DNA from: Isochrysis galbana | Taxonomy: Eukaryota > Haptophyta > Isochrysidales > Isochrysidaceae | DNA: 64,000 bases | Direction: 5' to 3' | NCBI GenBank assembly: GCA_018136815.1 | Contig: CM030931.1 | Coordinates: 9,807,072 to 9,871,071 of the forward strand | Part shown: piece by piece, positions 32,586 to 42,738 of the stretch | Position numbering within the stretch: the stretch's first letter is position 1 | Layout: each line of letters starts with the position of its first letter | Position numbers and translations under genes: made by a program | The notes under the pieces: generated by a model | Database searches by the model: none | Told to the model about the DNA's origin: nothing | What the model saw: the letters and a program-made list of their open reading frames with translations, nothing else

Positions 32586-34100
32586 CAGTGTGCCGCCCGG
32601 AGCGCGGCGAAGGAAGGGGGGAGGCGGGGGGGGGGGGCGGCGGCAGGGGGGGGGGGAAAGCCCTGCTGGCGGGGAGAGGCAAGGGGGGGAGGTTGGGGGC
32701 GGGGGAAGAGAGAAGAGGGGCGGGGCCTCGCCAGTGAGCGCCCGAAGGGGGTCGCAGAAAGAGAAGAGAACACCGTGAGAGGGGGAATAGAGCGCGAGCC
32801 AGCGTGCCGCGTGTGCGCAAGAGGGGCCACGCGTGCGCCGCCGCACCCTGGTTTTCTGTGGGTCAGGAGCCAGGGCAAAAGAGAAAGATAGGGAGGGGAG
32901 GGGGGGGTATTGATTGGGGGGCGGTGTAGAAGAAACACCACGGCACACGGGGGGGAGGGAGGGAGGAGGAGGAGAGACTCTCTCTCGACGGCCGCGCTTG
33001 GGGGGCGAGGAAGGCCCCGACGCATGGAGAGAAAGAAGAGAGAGAGAGAGAAAGGGGGTAGGAGGAAGGGCGAGGGACGGAATAGGAGGGAGGGACGGGA
33101 GGGAAGAGAGGAGAGAGGGAGAGAGGAGAGGAGAGGAGAGAGAGGAGAGAGGAGAGAGAGGAGAGAGAGGAGAGAGAGGAGAGAGAGGAGAGAGAGGAGA
33201 GAGAGGAGAGGGGAGAGGGGAGAGAGGAGAGAGGAGAGGAGAGGAGAGGGGAGAGGAGAGGGGAGAGGGGGAGAGAGGAGAGGAGAGGGGAAAGGGGAGA
33301 GGGGAGAGGGGTGAGGGGTGAGGGGAGAGAAGTGAGAAGAGAGGAGAGAGGAGAAGGAAACAAGAGAAGAAGAGAAACAAGAGAAACAAGAGAGGGGGAG
33401 AAGGGAGGGAGGGAGGGAGGGAGAGGGTGGTGGAGGGAGAGAGAGAGGGAGGGGGGCGGAGAAAGGAGAAAGAGAGTGCTACTTGATCGCTTCCTTCCCC
33501 CACTCCCCCCCCTCGTCCGCTTGCCTTTGTCGCGATCGGCAGGATGAGGGCATTCCGCGGGGGGGCAGACGCAAAGCGAGCGCAAACGACCAAAATAGAA
33601 AAGGCGACCGGACGTTACCCGGCCTTCTAGAACTGTGAGGACTGTGAGGACCTCTCTGGCGGGCGCGGCGCCCTGCGAGCACGACGAAAAGAAAACGACG
33701 ACGACAACAAAACTCCGTCGTGCGCCGGTCCGATGCGGTCTGCGAGGAAAAGAAAACCGCCCCGCCCCCCCCCCCCCCCCCGCCCCCCCCCCCAACCCGA
33801 CCGCCTCGCTCCCCCCCTCTCCCCCCCCCCCGCCCCTGCCCCCCCCCCCCTTCTCCCCCCCCCTCCCCCCTCCCCTGCTTCCCCTCGGCAGCCAGCGATG
33901 TCGCCCATGCGCTCTGCATGCCTGCGCCTCGGTGCGCCCTCCCCCCTCCCGCCCGCCGCGCACGCCCGAGCGAGAAGCGCGGAGACGAATGGTGAGGAAG
34001 GTCTGGCCCCACTTTCCCCCGCCCCTCTTTTGTAGGCGCTCGTGTCGCACCGCTCAGGCGGTCGTTTGCGCCTTTGAGTGTCAAGGCCACCAGACCTGCG
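32586..34100. repeat. Purine-tract and C-tract promoter region between myosin and small gene
   Basis: From about 32610 to 33480 the plus strand is G/GA-rich, with nested GGAGA and GAGAGG arrays (33040-33400). From about 33760 to 33880 it is almost pure C. Long Gly/Arg/Glu and Pro/Ser frames arise from these tracts. Both flanking genes start outward from here, so it probably serves as a divergent promoter. Confidence 0.6.
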
Positions 34101-34624
34101 ATGTGCTATGATAAGAGCCAATGGAGGTGAGCGCTCCGACCCAAGCGGGCAAACCCTGAAAGAGGGGACCATCAGTGTCTCGGCACTCCATCCGCGCTTT
34201 CTCGACGTGATGCCAAAGCCCCATCCACCCCCTTGATGACGCCATCCTACACACAGTTGCATGATTCCCCCCTCCCGCCTCACTGCATACTTGAGACACC
34301 CTCCACCTCCTCTGCGTTTAGCCCGGGCTTCTATGTGATTGAGGATGAACCACCGGAAGTCATTGAGACGGCCGCGGATGGTGTGACTCCCACTGTTGTT
34401 GCGCCACGCATCGAGCTGACACTGGAGTGGCTTGTCGAGTCGCCGCCCCCAGAGCACACCTGGGAGGAGCCCCCAATCTTCTACGATGGTGAGTACTGCT
34501 GACCATATTTACACGCACAATCTTTCTCGTCTCGCCTCCGACGTGGCTTCTTCAGCCGTCTTATCGACCGCTCTTGCGTCTGCCCATAATACGTTCCGTA
34601 GTTGTCGAGGAGGGAGAGCAATAA
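34101..34624 (+). CDS. Very small acidic protein, three exons
   Basis: Not recognised. Exons 34101-34126, 34322-34488 and 34602-34624 join in phase into about 71 residues. They start MCYDKSQWS, pass through PGFYVIEDEPPEV, IELTLEWLVESPPPEHTW and EEPPIFYD, and end VVEEGEQ. Donors are gtgagc and gtgagt and acceptors are gtttag and ccgtag, all good matches, and each join keeps the frame. The protein is strongly acidic with several Trp/Phe/Tyr and no membrane span. The frame stays open upstream to an acceptor-like tttgtag at 34030-34035, so a longer amino end is possible. It is divergent from the myosin gene. Confidence 0.5.
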
Positions 34625-35284
34625 ATAATAGCTCATGGGGAGGCCGCCACTGGGATGCTGGCGCGCAGCAAGTTGGCGTACACATGCTGAACGTGGCGTT
34701 GCGTCGATGAAGAATCCAGGCCTCGGATTTCCCTAGGACCTGCAAGAGCGGGCTCAACTTGTCTGGCAGACCTGGCCAGTTATGAAGGGCTCAATGCACT
34801 GGCGTTTGCCGATGCGCATCCATCGGCTGGAACAAGAACTCATGCACCCCAGACGGGAGCAGATGAGGAACACCTTCAGAATCATAGCGTTGTTATTTGA
34901 CGCGACGCTTGCCCCTGGTACTTTTCTCTCGACTGCTCTACCCTGGTATGGTCTCTTGCTGGAGGGCGGAGAGAATGGGCACTGCAGTGTTGTTTCGTCA
35001 TTGAGACTTGAAGCCGTGCTCCCTTTTGGGCGGAGCTTTCCCTTCATCATGGCTGTGAGTCACTGTGTGAGTGCGTGCGTGGGTGTCTGCTTGCAATGTA
35101 TGAAGGGAGAGCTGACGCGCTCCAGGCAGATCTCCGTCTAGTCTCATGTATCGGAAGAGTGTGAGACGTCATGAGGCATGAGACCCATATGCCGTTGACG
35201 GTTAGTCAGCGCGCGGTAGCCGTGCTAGCTCTGGTTGCGCACCAACGCGCAATAAAAATTGCTTAATATTCCCCTCGCATAACA
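34625..35284. other. Intergenic, no supported gene
   Basis: Frames of 80-120 codons occur on both strands around 34754-35141, but neither has domain features or splice support. I call no gene. Confidence 0.4.
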
Positions 35285-35663
35285 AATTGTACACGTGGTT
35301 CGCCTATGGGAGGCACGAGCCCCCTCCCCCCCCCCCCCGCCTCCACTCTTCACCGACTGTGGGGGAGGGATCGCCCACCACCCACCCTCCTAGCATCTAG
35401 GGCGGTCAAACAGGAAACATGATATGTAGCCCGGTCACTCACTCTTTTTAACCACTATTTTCCACCTCCCCTGGGTGCCCAAGGAATCCGCAGGGTCCCC
35501 CCCTACCTGCCCCGACAACCGTCTCCCCCCCCCCACGAACCCCCTCCCGCCCCACGAAAGGCGAAAGGCAAAAAAAAAACCTTTTAATATTCTCGCCTCA
35601 CCCGTGACACTGAATCGCATACTCGTAGCCACGCCCCCTACCCTTCCTCACCCTCAATATCCC
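35285..35663 (+). repeat. Partial copies of the hairpin-family and AATATT repeat
   Basis: GGAGGCACGAGCCCC at 35310, TAGGGCGGTCAAACAG at 35398 and AAACCTTTTAATATTC at 35578 are three joined fragments of the dispersed repeats described at 24050, 35664 and 58653. They abut the full copy. Confidence 0.6.
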
Positions 35664-36412
35664 CAACTAAGTTTATACTTAGTTCGCCCATGGGGGGGCA
35701 CGAGCCCCCCCCTCTCTCCACTCCTCCCCTGCCATGGGGGAGGAACCACCCATGCTCCTGGCACGCCTGATGGCTTGCCAGGAGCCCACTGCCTTGCTGA
35801 CCCACTCTCTCAGTGACAGGCTCGCCTGCCTCGCGCGTCCTGGCCTGTCGTGGCCAGCCCATCGCTCCAACCCCCCCTCCCCCTCTGTTCGACAGGCAGA
35901 CAGGTGCAGAGTGGGGGCCCCTGAGGCCCAGGAGCGCCAGCGAGGGAGAGGCAGGGGAGGCCAGGGCCCAGCCCCAGCCTCCTCTGCCCCCTGAGCTGGC
36001 CTCCAGGAGCCTCCAGGGGCCGCCAGGGGCAGCTGCAGGCCTGCCGCAGGCGCGCCATCGCGCGTGCCTGCAGGAGAGGGGAGAGAGAGTGCGGAGAAGG
36101 GGGTGGGCGGAGCGTGAGCTCCGCTCACCGAAAAATCGGTAAGTCTCGCGCCTGTTTACAGGATAAGTGACGAGACAGAGTCGGCCGCCAGCCCAGGTGG
36201 CGTAGGAGGAAGGGGGGAACGGATCACCGGGGGGGGGGCGCGGGCCACCGGACCATATCTAAGCCCTTCACCCCTATCCCCCTAGTAGTGCACGGGGGGA
36301 GCCGCCTGATGGCGGGGGGGGAAGGGCCGGGGGAGTGGGGGTGTAGAAAGTATGCTACGTGCTACGTGTAGGTAGTGGTTCCATTCGCCGCGAGTGCGGT
36401 AAGAATATTATG
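35664..36412 (+). repeat. 745 bp hairpin-ended repeat, near full copy
   Basis: Begins AACTAAGTTTATACTTAGTT and GGGGGGCACGAGCCCC and ends GTGCGGTAAGAATATTA. It aligns over almost its entire length with 58653-59402 in reverse orientation, and its last 180 bases align with 61255-61432. There is no coding frame common to the copies, so it is a non-autonomous element. Immediately after it, 36413-36470 is a reversed fragment of the 8880-type repeat. Confidence 0.8.
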
Positions 36413-36679
36413 AAGTTTTCACCCTCAATATCCCCGCCTTGCGGCAACTCCCCTCGTGCTCTACTTAGGGGCTCGGGACATGTGGGGGGTCCGAGCGGAG
36501 CGGTGTGCACCTGTCCTCAGCGGCGTGTTCTCCGCTCCCTCCTGTGCCACTGGGTGACCTGTTTATTTTAGAATTGTTCCAGGGTCCCGTTGTTTCCGTG
36601 TGCTTCGGTGTTCACTTTATATGACCTATAGTGATTGATCGCATTATTAGATGGCTGTTTCGCGCAGGACGACGCATCG

Positions 36680-37700
36680 TGTCATGCGAGCTTTTCAGCG
36701 AGGCCAAGGGCTTTCGCTACGAGGCGGGTGTTTTCGCTCAGTTGTAGTCTCCCTTTCTCGTTTTCAATGAATACGGGGGTGCTGAGTTCTAGCGGTTTCT
36801 TGAGTTTGGGCTTTCTTCCTTGAGCAGCTTTATGCGTGCGTACAGAGCAGTGCGCTTTTGGCGGGGTGAGGCCCCTAACTAATGTGGTGAATCTCACTAG
36901 TGTAGACTCTAGGATAGGTATGTAGTGGTACTCGTGTGACTCAAATTCGACTCTGTAGAAATCTCTTAGTATGTATTTCCACGCTATTACGTATAACGCT
37001 TTTAGGCTTGCGGGAGTGTTCGTACCAGGATATGCAAATAGTCTATCCTTCATTTTCTGTGTGCGTGACCTTCCGGGGGGGGGGAGTGAAGTTGTTGAGG
37101 GCATCTATGGTCTCGAAGATGGTTTTCGTCGCGGGACACCACGCTAGATGACACGAGTTTTCGCGGTGTCGATGACATAGCCTACACACGTCTGTCGGAG
37201 AGGCTATGAATCTGTTTCTAGTACCAATTCTTCTGTGCGTGATATGTTTGAAGTGGAGGTGTTTGTCCGTGTGCTTCAACAGCGGCATTGTGTTTAGTTT
37301 AGCTATGTGTTTCCATTCTTCGCTTGTGATGTTCAGTCGCCTTTCCCATGCGAATTTTGCCGCTTGCGGGGCGTTGTCGTATTCCATACGATGACAGACT
37401 TTTACTTCTAACCGGTGGTTTATTTTAAGCCTCAAGGTCTCGTCGGCGACATTCTACCCCTTCTCTTACTTTCTTTCGATGTCATCAAACGTTCCACGAC
37501 TGTCTTCCGTCTTCTCTTCATGCATCGGTTGTAGTCTTCCGTCTTCTCTTCGTATATCGGCGGTAGCTCCACAGCGAGGTCTGCTCTCGTTGTTCCGACT
37601 TCTCTGTTTCGCATGTCTGTGCGCCGATGAGTTGCCTTGGTGCCGACGCTTGACAGTCCGCCCTGAGTGTGGTTAGTTTTCGCCCTGTTTGGTTTAGTTC
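36680..37700 (-). mobile_element. LINE relic (L1-like ORF2 carboxyl end), frameshifted
   Basis: Minus-strand frames read WKHIAKLNTMPLLKHTDKH LHFKHITHRRIGT, then CRLCHRHRENSCHLAWCP, a zinc-knuckle like CRICGEAEESSIHLGECP in the copy at 61842-64000. Another frame follows with YVIAWKYILRDFYRVEF matching LLAWRYIITDFYRIHY there. At least one frameshift separates the blocks. The upstream 37440-37680 (TTRADLAVELPP, RLMTSKESKRRG) is shared with 50640-50960. Confidence 0.75.
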
Positions 37701-37892
37701 GTGTGTGTCTGTGTGACGAGGGGTCTTTTTGAGTCCCTGCGTTGTAGTCTCTCGTGTCTACCTTGGACCTAAGAAGCTCTCATTCTCCTTCTCTCTCTTC
37801 CTCTAGCTCGCTAGCTAGCCTCGGCCCTACCCTCCAACGCCGCGCGTTGTGGGCCTCCGAACCTCCGTCTCTCTTCTCGTCCCTCGCACTCG

Positions 37893-38423
37893 ATGGTAGA
37901 AGCTGTCAGACCCGACTTCTACTATGACCTCTCAGACATATTCCCGCAAGCAACCACCTACGACTCCTTCACGGCCGCGTCAGCTGCCGGCTCGATCGAA
38001 CGGCCCTCTGCCCACGAGCCAGTAGTCATCGCGTGTTCGACAAGCACAAATTCTGTCTTGGCGCCTACGACCGCGCCGTCCCATAATCCCGCTCCACTTC
38101 TGCCCATGGAAACAGCGGGAACTTCTTTCGGGCCACAAGGGGTCCACTTCGTCGGAACCGGCGGCTCCGAGCCTCCGCAAGGTCCTTCTAACACGGCGGC
38201 GCCATCCGCCGCTCCGTCTGACGAGCCGCTGCTCGTGGATCCACTCCGCGATCGAACCGAGCTCACCTCTCTCGGGACCTCGGGCAGCCCGAGGCCCGAC
38301 TCCCAAGTCCACCCGCTTGAAGACAGCGCGTGGGAACACGTAAGCGGGGCGAAGTGCATCCTGCAGACTCCTGGGGAATCGCTTGCTTCTTCCTTTGAAG
38401 CAAACGGCGTGGAAACGGTGTGA
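37893..38423 (+). CDS. Hypothetical protein whose carboxyl end lies in an inverted repeat
   Basis: An open frame of 176 residues from ATG: MVEAVRPDFYYDLSDIFPQ at the start, then Ser/Pro/Thr-rich sequence without domains. The final 26 residues (GAKCILQTPGESLASSFEAN and beyond) are encoded by the repeat at 38346-38529. The same tail ends an unrelated frame at 42661-43194 through the inverted copy. The amino end looks protein-like and the rest is probably disordered. No splice evidence is seen. It could be a gene that captured a repeat as its last exon, or a chance frame. Confidence 0.35.
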   Translation: MVEAVRPDFYYDLSDIFPQATTYDSFTAASAAGSIERPSAHEPVVIACSTSTNSVLAPTTAPSHNPAPLLPMETAGTSFGPQGVHFVGTGGSEPPQGPSNTAAPSAAPSDEPLLVDPLRDRTELTSLGTSGSPRPDSQVHPLEDSAWEHVSGAKCILQTPGESLASSFEANGVETV

Positions 38424-38529
38424 AGTCTTCTGAAGACGTCGCCATCCACCCGGCGTGCTGCCCATGCGCGTGCAAGGGCGGACGTCAGCAGTCGGACGCC
38501 CACGTGGTTGCATTCTTCAACTCGGGCAG
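38346..38529 (+). repeat. 184 bp inverted repeat, left arm
   Basis: Pairs with 42555-42738 in reverse orientation, with equal length, no gaps and six mismatches by my count. The pair brackets the two MerT-HMA genes. Confidence 0.92.
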
Positions 38530-38717
38530 CGGGCATGGTTGCATCCTTCAACAAGGGCGGGACGATCGTGGAGGAAGGCGAGGGCGCCCCCGTCAATGAC
38601 GCAATCTCAAAAAAAATTACTTTGCATACCGCGGTCAACCCCCGAGTTATGGGCGAAATTAGGGGTCAGTAGAAATTATATACCTAAAAAGCCGGGAGGG
38701 GCGTGACAAAAAAAGGG

Positions 38718-38835
38718 AACCTCGAGTTGCACCTTCTTCCCTCGGCCCTCCCTCGGTGGGGGGCCGAGAGGAGAAGAGAGAAGAGCCGCGTCGGCGCGCT
38801 CCATGGCAACCAATTATGAACTTAGTTGGTTGACT
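38718..38835 (-). repeat. Dispersed repeat fragment with hairpin-family end
   Basis: Plus-strand text GGAACCTCGAGTTGCACC (as at 18929), then GGCGCGCTCCATGGCAACC and AATTATGAACTTAGTTGG. It lies between the left repeat arm and the 3-prime end of the minus-strand MerT-HMA gene. Confidence 0.65.
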
Positions 38836-38924
38836 AGGATACAACATTATATATTATCATATTACACGTCTCATATACCGTGCGGGAATTGAGCATTGCT
38901 CTTGCGCTATTAATGATTGTTTAG

Positions 38925-40065
38925 CTAGCGACCTCGCAATACCAAGCTTTCGGCATCAACACCAAATCCGGCCTTCCTTACCGCCTGGCACAGCTGATCC
39001 CCAATTTCTGTTTGACGAGGATGATCAACAAGAACCTGATGTCCATCAGCTAGGCTGTCCATTTTCGTGCTGATGAACGATGTTTCTTCAAGTTCAATAT
39101 GGGCACGCCCGGCTTCGAACTCCACTTCACACGAAGCAACACCCTTTACAGCTTCGAGTGCACTTTTGATTTTCGCTGAACAAGCAGTGCACCCCATGCC
39201 ACTAACGGCTAGCGTGATCACCGGCCTTTCAATATAGCCATTCGACGACTTGCATATACTGAGTGTATTGTTGGGGTGGCGCGTGAGCCTCCGATCATTT
39301 GCATGCACGATGAAATGGAGCACTTCCGGAAGCAACGCAAGTGCAAGTGTGAGTAGGCTTGACACTAATGCAGTTCCAATGAATTGTTGCTTGCCATAAG
39401 TAATGGAACGCCACATGCAAAGCTGCATGAGAACAGTAAGCGCAAGCATATACGGTCGGAAAGGTCCTAGAATTGTGTTAAAACCTGCGCACCCCAATGA
39501 CAGAGAGTTTAGCAAAAGCTGGAGTGCGCAGCAAGATGAGGAGAGAAGCCCGATGAGCGACCACCTGCGCAAAGTCGGCGGGGGTAAGGGTGGGATGTAG
39601 GTGATAGTAGACCAGCGTGTCCACCTGGCTATATGGAATGACAATATACTTTACTATCCAGCCTCGACATCACGCAGCACTGACGTTTGCAACGAAGCAG
39701 ACCCTGGCAAAGGAATGTAGAGGCCCATCACGGAGGAACAGATCGCTCGCTCACCATTCCAGCCGGAATGCCATACGCTGGAGAAGCGAGGTGATCCGAG
39801 ATTGGACGGCCATCCCAACGATCCAGGCGTCCGTGCTTTGTGATGCACCGAGGAGGAGAGCGCCAACTACGAGGAGAGAGGTGCTGAACCGCTGAGCAAA
39901 GCCCGGCTCCCAGATCAAGTGCTCCTTGTACGAGGTGTTAGGGGCGTCCGCTGAGCTGGTCAGAGACATGAAGGGCGAGCCGCGCAACGCGAGCAGCGGG
40001 GACACCATTCTCGTCGAGAGGATGGGAGGCAGGCGCGGCGCCAGGGCGGCAGCCGTCGCCGGCAT
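38925..40065 (-). CDS. MerT-like membrane protein fused to HMA metal-binding domain (copy A)
   Basis: Predicted metal-ion membrane protein. Exons 40065-39755 and 39564-38925 join in phase (LEW/WSLIGLLSSSCC) to 316 residues. The amino part has a basic, Ser-rich start and a hydrophobic segment (FSTSLLVVGALLLGAS) that may be a targeting signal plus anchor. The middle has a span with the twin cysteine SSSCCALQLLLNSLSLGCAG and then GPFRPY, the order seen in bacterial mercury transporters of the MerT type. Two more hydrophobic segments follow, then an HMA domain with SGMGCTACSAKI, whose two cysteines bind soft metals in MerP, copper chaperones and P-type ATPases. Hg, Cu or Cd handling is inferred from these motifs. 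It sits head-to-head with its paralogue at 40527-41228. Confidence 0.82.
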
Positions 40066-40526
40066 TTCTGCTGAGAGGGGGAGAGAGAGAGAGGTGAGAG
40101 AGGGAGGAGAGGAGAAGGGGGTAGAAGAAAGGTTGCTGTTACATTGTATGCGAGGAGAGAAGAGTTGCTACTCCCAAAGGCTTGCCCTCGAGTCTTCTAG
40201 AATGAAGCAGAAAAAAGGACTCGAGACGAGAGAGAGAACCAACGATCGAGGATCAACTACAAGGGAGCGAGAAAAACCCAGCTGAACTAATTTACTCTCT
40301 AAATTTAGAGGTGTTCCTGGAAGGAGGGAAGAAGAGAAGATGTTTTTCTCGGAAGCTCCAGAGCGAGCGAGAGGCGGGAGCAAGAGTTGACGCCCTGCTT
40401 GCCGCCACCCCTCCCCCCCCCCCGCCCCTCGCACAGCTCTGGCCGTTCCTCTCTCTCACTGGTGTGAGCGAGGAGGATCTACTCAGACGGCAAGCAGCTC
40501 AGGCACGACCGGCGCCCACGCTCGGC
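40066..40526. promoter_or_regulatory. Divergent intergenic region of the MerT-HMA pair
   Basis: 460 bases separate the two start codons. The part next to copy A is GA-rich (40076-40120). The rest carries TTTACTCTCTAAATTTAGAG around 40291-40310 and a C run at 40412-40424. The plus frame stays open back to 40311 but without an ATG. Shared control of the pair is likely from the arrangement; no metal-response element could be identified by eye. Confidence 0.45.
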
Positions 40527-41228
40527 ATGGACAACTCCTTCACATCGAAGGATGAGTGCTGCAGGGCACCGCGAGCGAACCACGCCATCTCGGCTGCAGC
40601 AGGACTGCTCTCCTCCTCTTGTTGCCTACTCCAGCTGGGCACGAACGCCCTCTCACTGGGCTGTGCTGGATTCAATAAATTTCTCGGCCCGTCGAGGCCG
40701 CAGCTGAGGTTCGTTACAGCTTGTTGGCTGATTGTGCTCTGGATCTTGACAATCACCCGTCGCTGGTCAAAAAGGCAGGCTGCAATCTCTACACTTCTGT
40801 GTGCGGGTCTAACTTTCATGCCCGAGGTTCTGCTCGCGGCAGGCGGCCGAGCTTTTGCTCCATCTATGGCGAACACCTTCTCCATCAGGCTCAACATCGA
40901 TGGCATGGGCTGTGAGGCTTGTCAGTGGCATGTCCGTTCTGTTTTGGAGCGGACAGCAGGTGTTGTAAGCTCAGATGTCGATTTCAATCGCGGCATTGCG
41001 AAAGTTGTGGTAGCCGAAGGATGGGGTTTCAACATCACACAGCTCGCGTTGATCCTTAAGCAGGATGGCTACGAGATCGTAGGTTCAGAGGGCTCTTCGG
41101 AGGATGTCGACGTCGTAAGAGTGCGTGTCACTGCAGCCGAGGAGCATGAGGATGGCAGTTCCTCAAGACGGACCACTTCTTTGACAATGGGACAAGACGG
41201 AGACCAGACGCTAAGAGACGAACTTTAA
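40527..41228 (+). CDS. MerT-like membrane protein fused to HMA metal-binding domain (copy B)
   Basis: 233 residues from the ATG at 40527, no intron needed. After a short Cys-containing start (MDNSFTSKDECCRAP), the first span carries the twin cysteine at 32-33 in LLSSSCCLLQLGTNALSLG, followed by CAGFNKFLGPSRPQ, aligned residue for residue with SLGCAGFNTILGPFRP of copy A. Two hydrophobic segments follow (about 62-77 and 86-104). The HMA domain has DGMGCEACQWHV (Cys129, Cys132) and the usual valine-rich strands (GVVSSDVDF, AKVVVAEG). The hydrophilic tail is unique. In bacterial mer systems MerP passes Hg(II) from its GMxCxxC to the MerT CC pair. Having both on one chain suggests internal transfer, which is inference. 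Amino identity to copy A is moderate, so the duplication is old. Confidence 0.85.
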   Translation: MDNSFTSKDECCRAPRANHAISAAAGLLSSSCCLLQLGTNALSLGCAGFNKFLGPSRPQLRFVTACWLIVLWILTITRRWSKRQAAISTLLCAGLTFMPEVLLAAGGRAFAPSMANTFSIRLNIDGMGCEACQWHVRSVLERTAGVVSSDVDFNRGIAKVVVAEGWGFNITQLALILKQDGYEIVGSEGSSEDVDVVRVRVTAAEEHEDGSSSRRTTSLTMGQDGDQTLRDEL

Positions 41229-41632
41229 CGTTTCTTCTCAGGTTTCTTTGAAGGCCAAGATGTAGGTAGTAGCGGCGAGGTGTTGGATGGATGAGGGGGG
41301 CCTCGATAGCGGAAAACACCAAAGCATGGGGAATCGCCTGGTCATTGGCATCACTGCTAGTAACAATGGGAACAACACACTCTCAGAACAGTCACACTGA
41401 TAACGGTCCTTCTCCCTAACAGCTACCAATGAACGTATGTTCCGGGTGCGAGCCGTCATGACTCAGGATACGCGGGTTGGGCTTCGAGATGGGAAGTAAG
41501 TCTGGATGACGCATGGGCTCGAGGGGAGGGAGTTCTAGGGCTGGTGCTAGGGGGGTTGTGCGCGTAAAGACACTACGACGCTGGGGAAAAAAATTGAAGG
41601 TTCTGGCTACTACTGCTAGGTAGCTATTCAAC

Positions 41633-41830
41633 TATGGTTGCGATGGAGCACGCCGCCGCGACTCCCCTCTCCTTCGGGCCCCTCGCCGAGCAGGGCGCCC
41701 CCATAGTAGTACTACCCATGGAGCGCGCAGTCGCTGGCGAAGCGACCGCGTCCGCCCGCGGAGGCCGAGCAGGCCAAGAGACCACAAAAACCGACAGGCC
41801 AGAAACGAGGAGGCCAGCAGGCCTCCTCCA
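41633..41830 (+). repeat. Repeat copy preserving the empty site of the foldback element
   Basis: Reverse-complemented, it reads CTGCTCGGCCTC, GGGCGGACGCGGTCGC, then GGCCCGAAGGAGAGGGG and GTGCTCCATCGCAACC. It matches 51375-51467 joined directly to 52531-52590, with CGAAGGAG present once. Confidence 0.8.
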
Positions 41831-42554
41831 CACACACACCCCACGGGAGGCAGCCAGCGTGCTAGGTGCTAGTGCTAGGGGCATACTCCAAGCTCCAAGG
41901 CGAAAAAGACACAGAGCACAATAGCGCTCTAGGGAACTAAATTAAGTTATTAATGTTATATCCTAGATCCTAGCCAACCCCATTGGCTAATCGGACACAA
42001 CTTTTCAGTCCCGGAATCCCGCCATGCCTGACGAGCCAGGTGCCCGAGTGGTAGGGGTAGGCGGCGATGTCCTTTTTTTTCTGCCCAAATGTCCAAAAAA
42101 AATGTCTCGGGACATCCAAATTTCGCACCCAAATGTTCCCTAAAATGTCCATTAGACATGCATGAATTCTAAATGTCTAGTCGCGCACCTACGCATCTAT
42201 ACATGCATTAGTCACGCTCTCAACCTCGTCGTCCTCCTCGTGGTTGCCGTCCTCGCTGTCGTCCTCGACACGCTCGCTGGCGCGTTCGTCGCTCGAGGCG
42301 TGGGATGCGGCGCGGCGAGTGCGCACGCGCGGACCTGAGCGAGGCAAGGGGCGCTGGTGAGTGAGGCAAGCCGGCGCGCGTGTAGCGTGCACTCAGCAGG
42401 CAGGCAGTGAGGAGGGGGGGGGGGGGGAGGGGGGAGGGGGGGAGGGCGCACGCACACATCACTCTGCGCGCCGCTGCCGAGCTCTCTGAGTCCGAGGTTG
42501 CGGCCGACGCTGGAATATTAGAGTAAACGAGCCTGTTATTCACGTATCCAAACC

Positions 42555-42738
42555 CTGCCCGAGTTGAAGAATGCAACCATGTGGGCGTCCGACTGCTGAC
42601 GTCCGCCCTTGCACGCGCATGGGCAGCACGCCGGGTGGATGGCGACGTCTTCAGAAGACTTCACATCATTTCAACGCCGTTTGCTTCAAAGGAAGAAGCA
42701 AGCAATTCCCCAGGAGTTTGCAGGATGCACTTCGCCCC
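42555..42738 (-). repeat. 184 bp inverted repeat, right arm
   Basis: Reverse complement of 38346-38529 with about 97 percent identity by eye. Sequence outside the arms is unrelated on both sides. Confidence 0.92.

Noticed and set aside
32863-33593. Ser/Pro/Leu and Gly/Arg/Glu frames of up to several hundred codons upstream of the myosin start
   Set aside because: Low-complexity purine/pyrimidine tracts; the true myosin start is the ATG at 32585, where the SH3-like domain begins.
38346-42738. Whole locus as one simple inverted (palindromic) duplication
   Set aside because: The arms are about 97 percent alike while the genes are strongly diverged and the spacing differs on the two sides (about 400 versus 1330 bases), so one event does not explain both.
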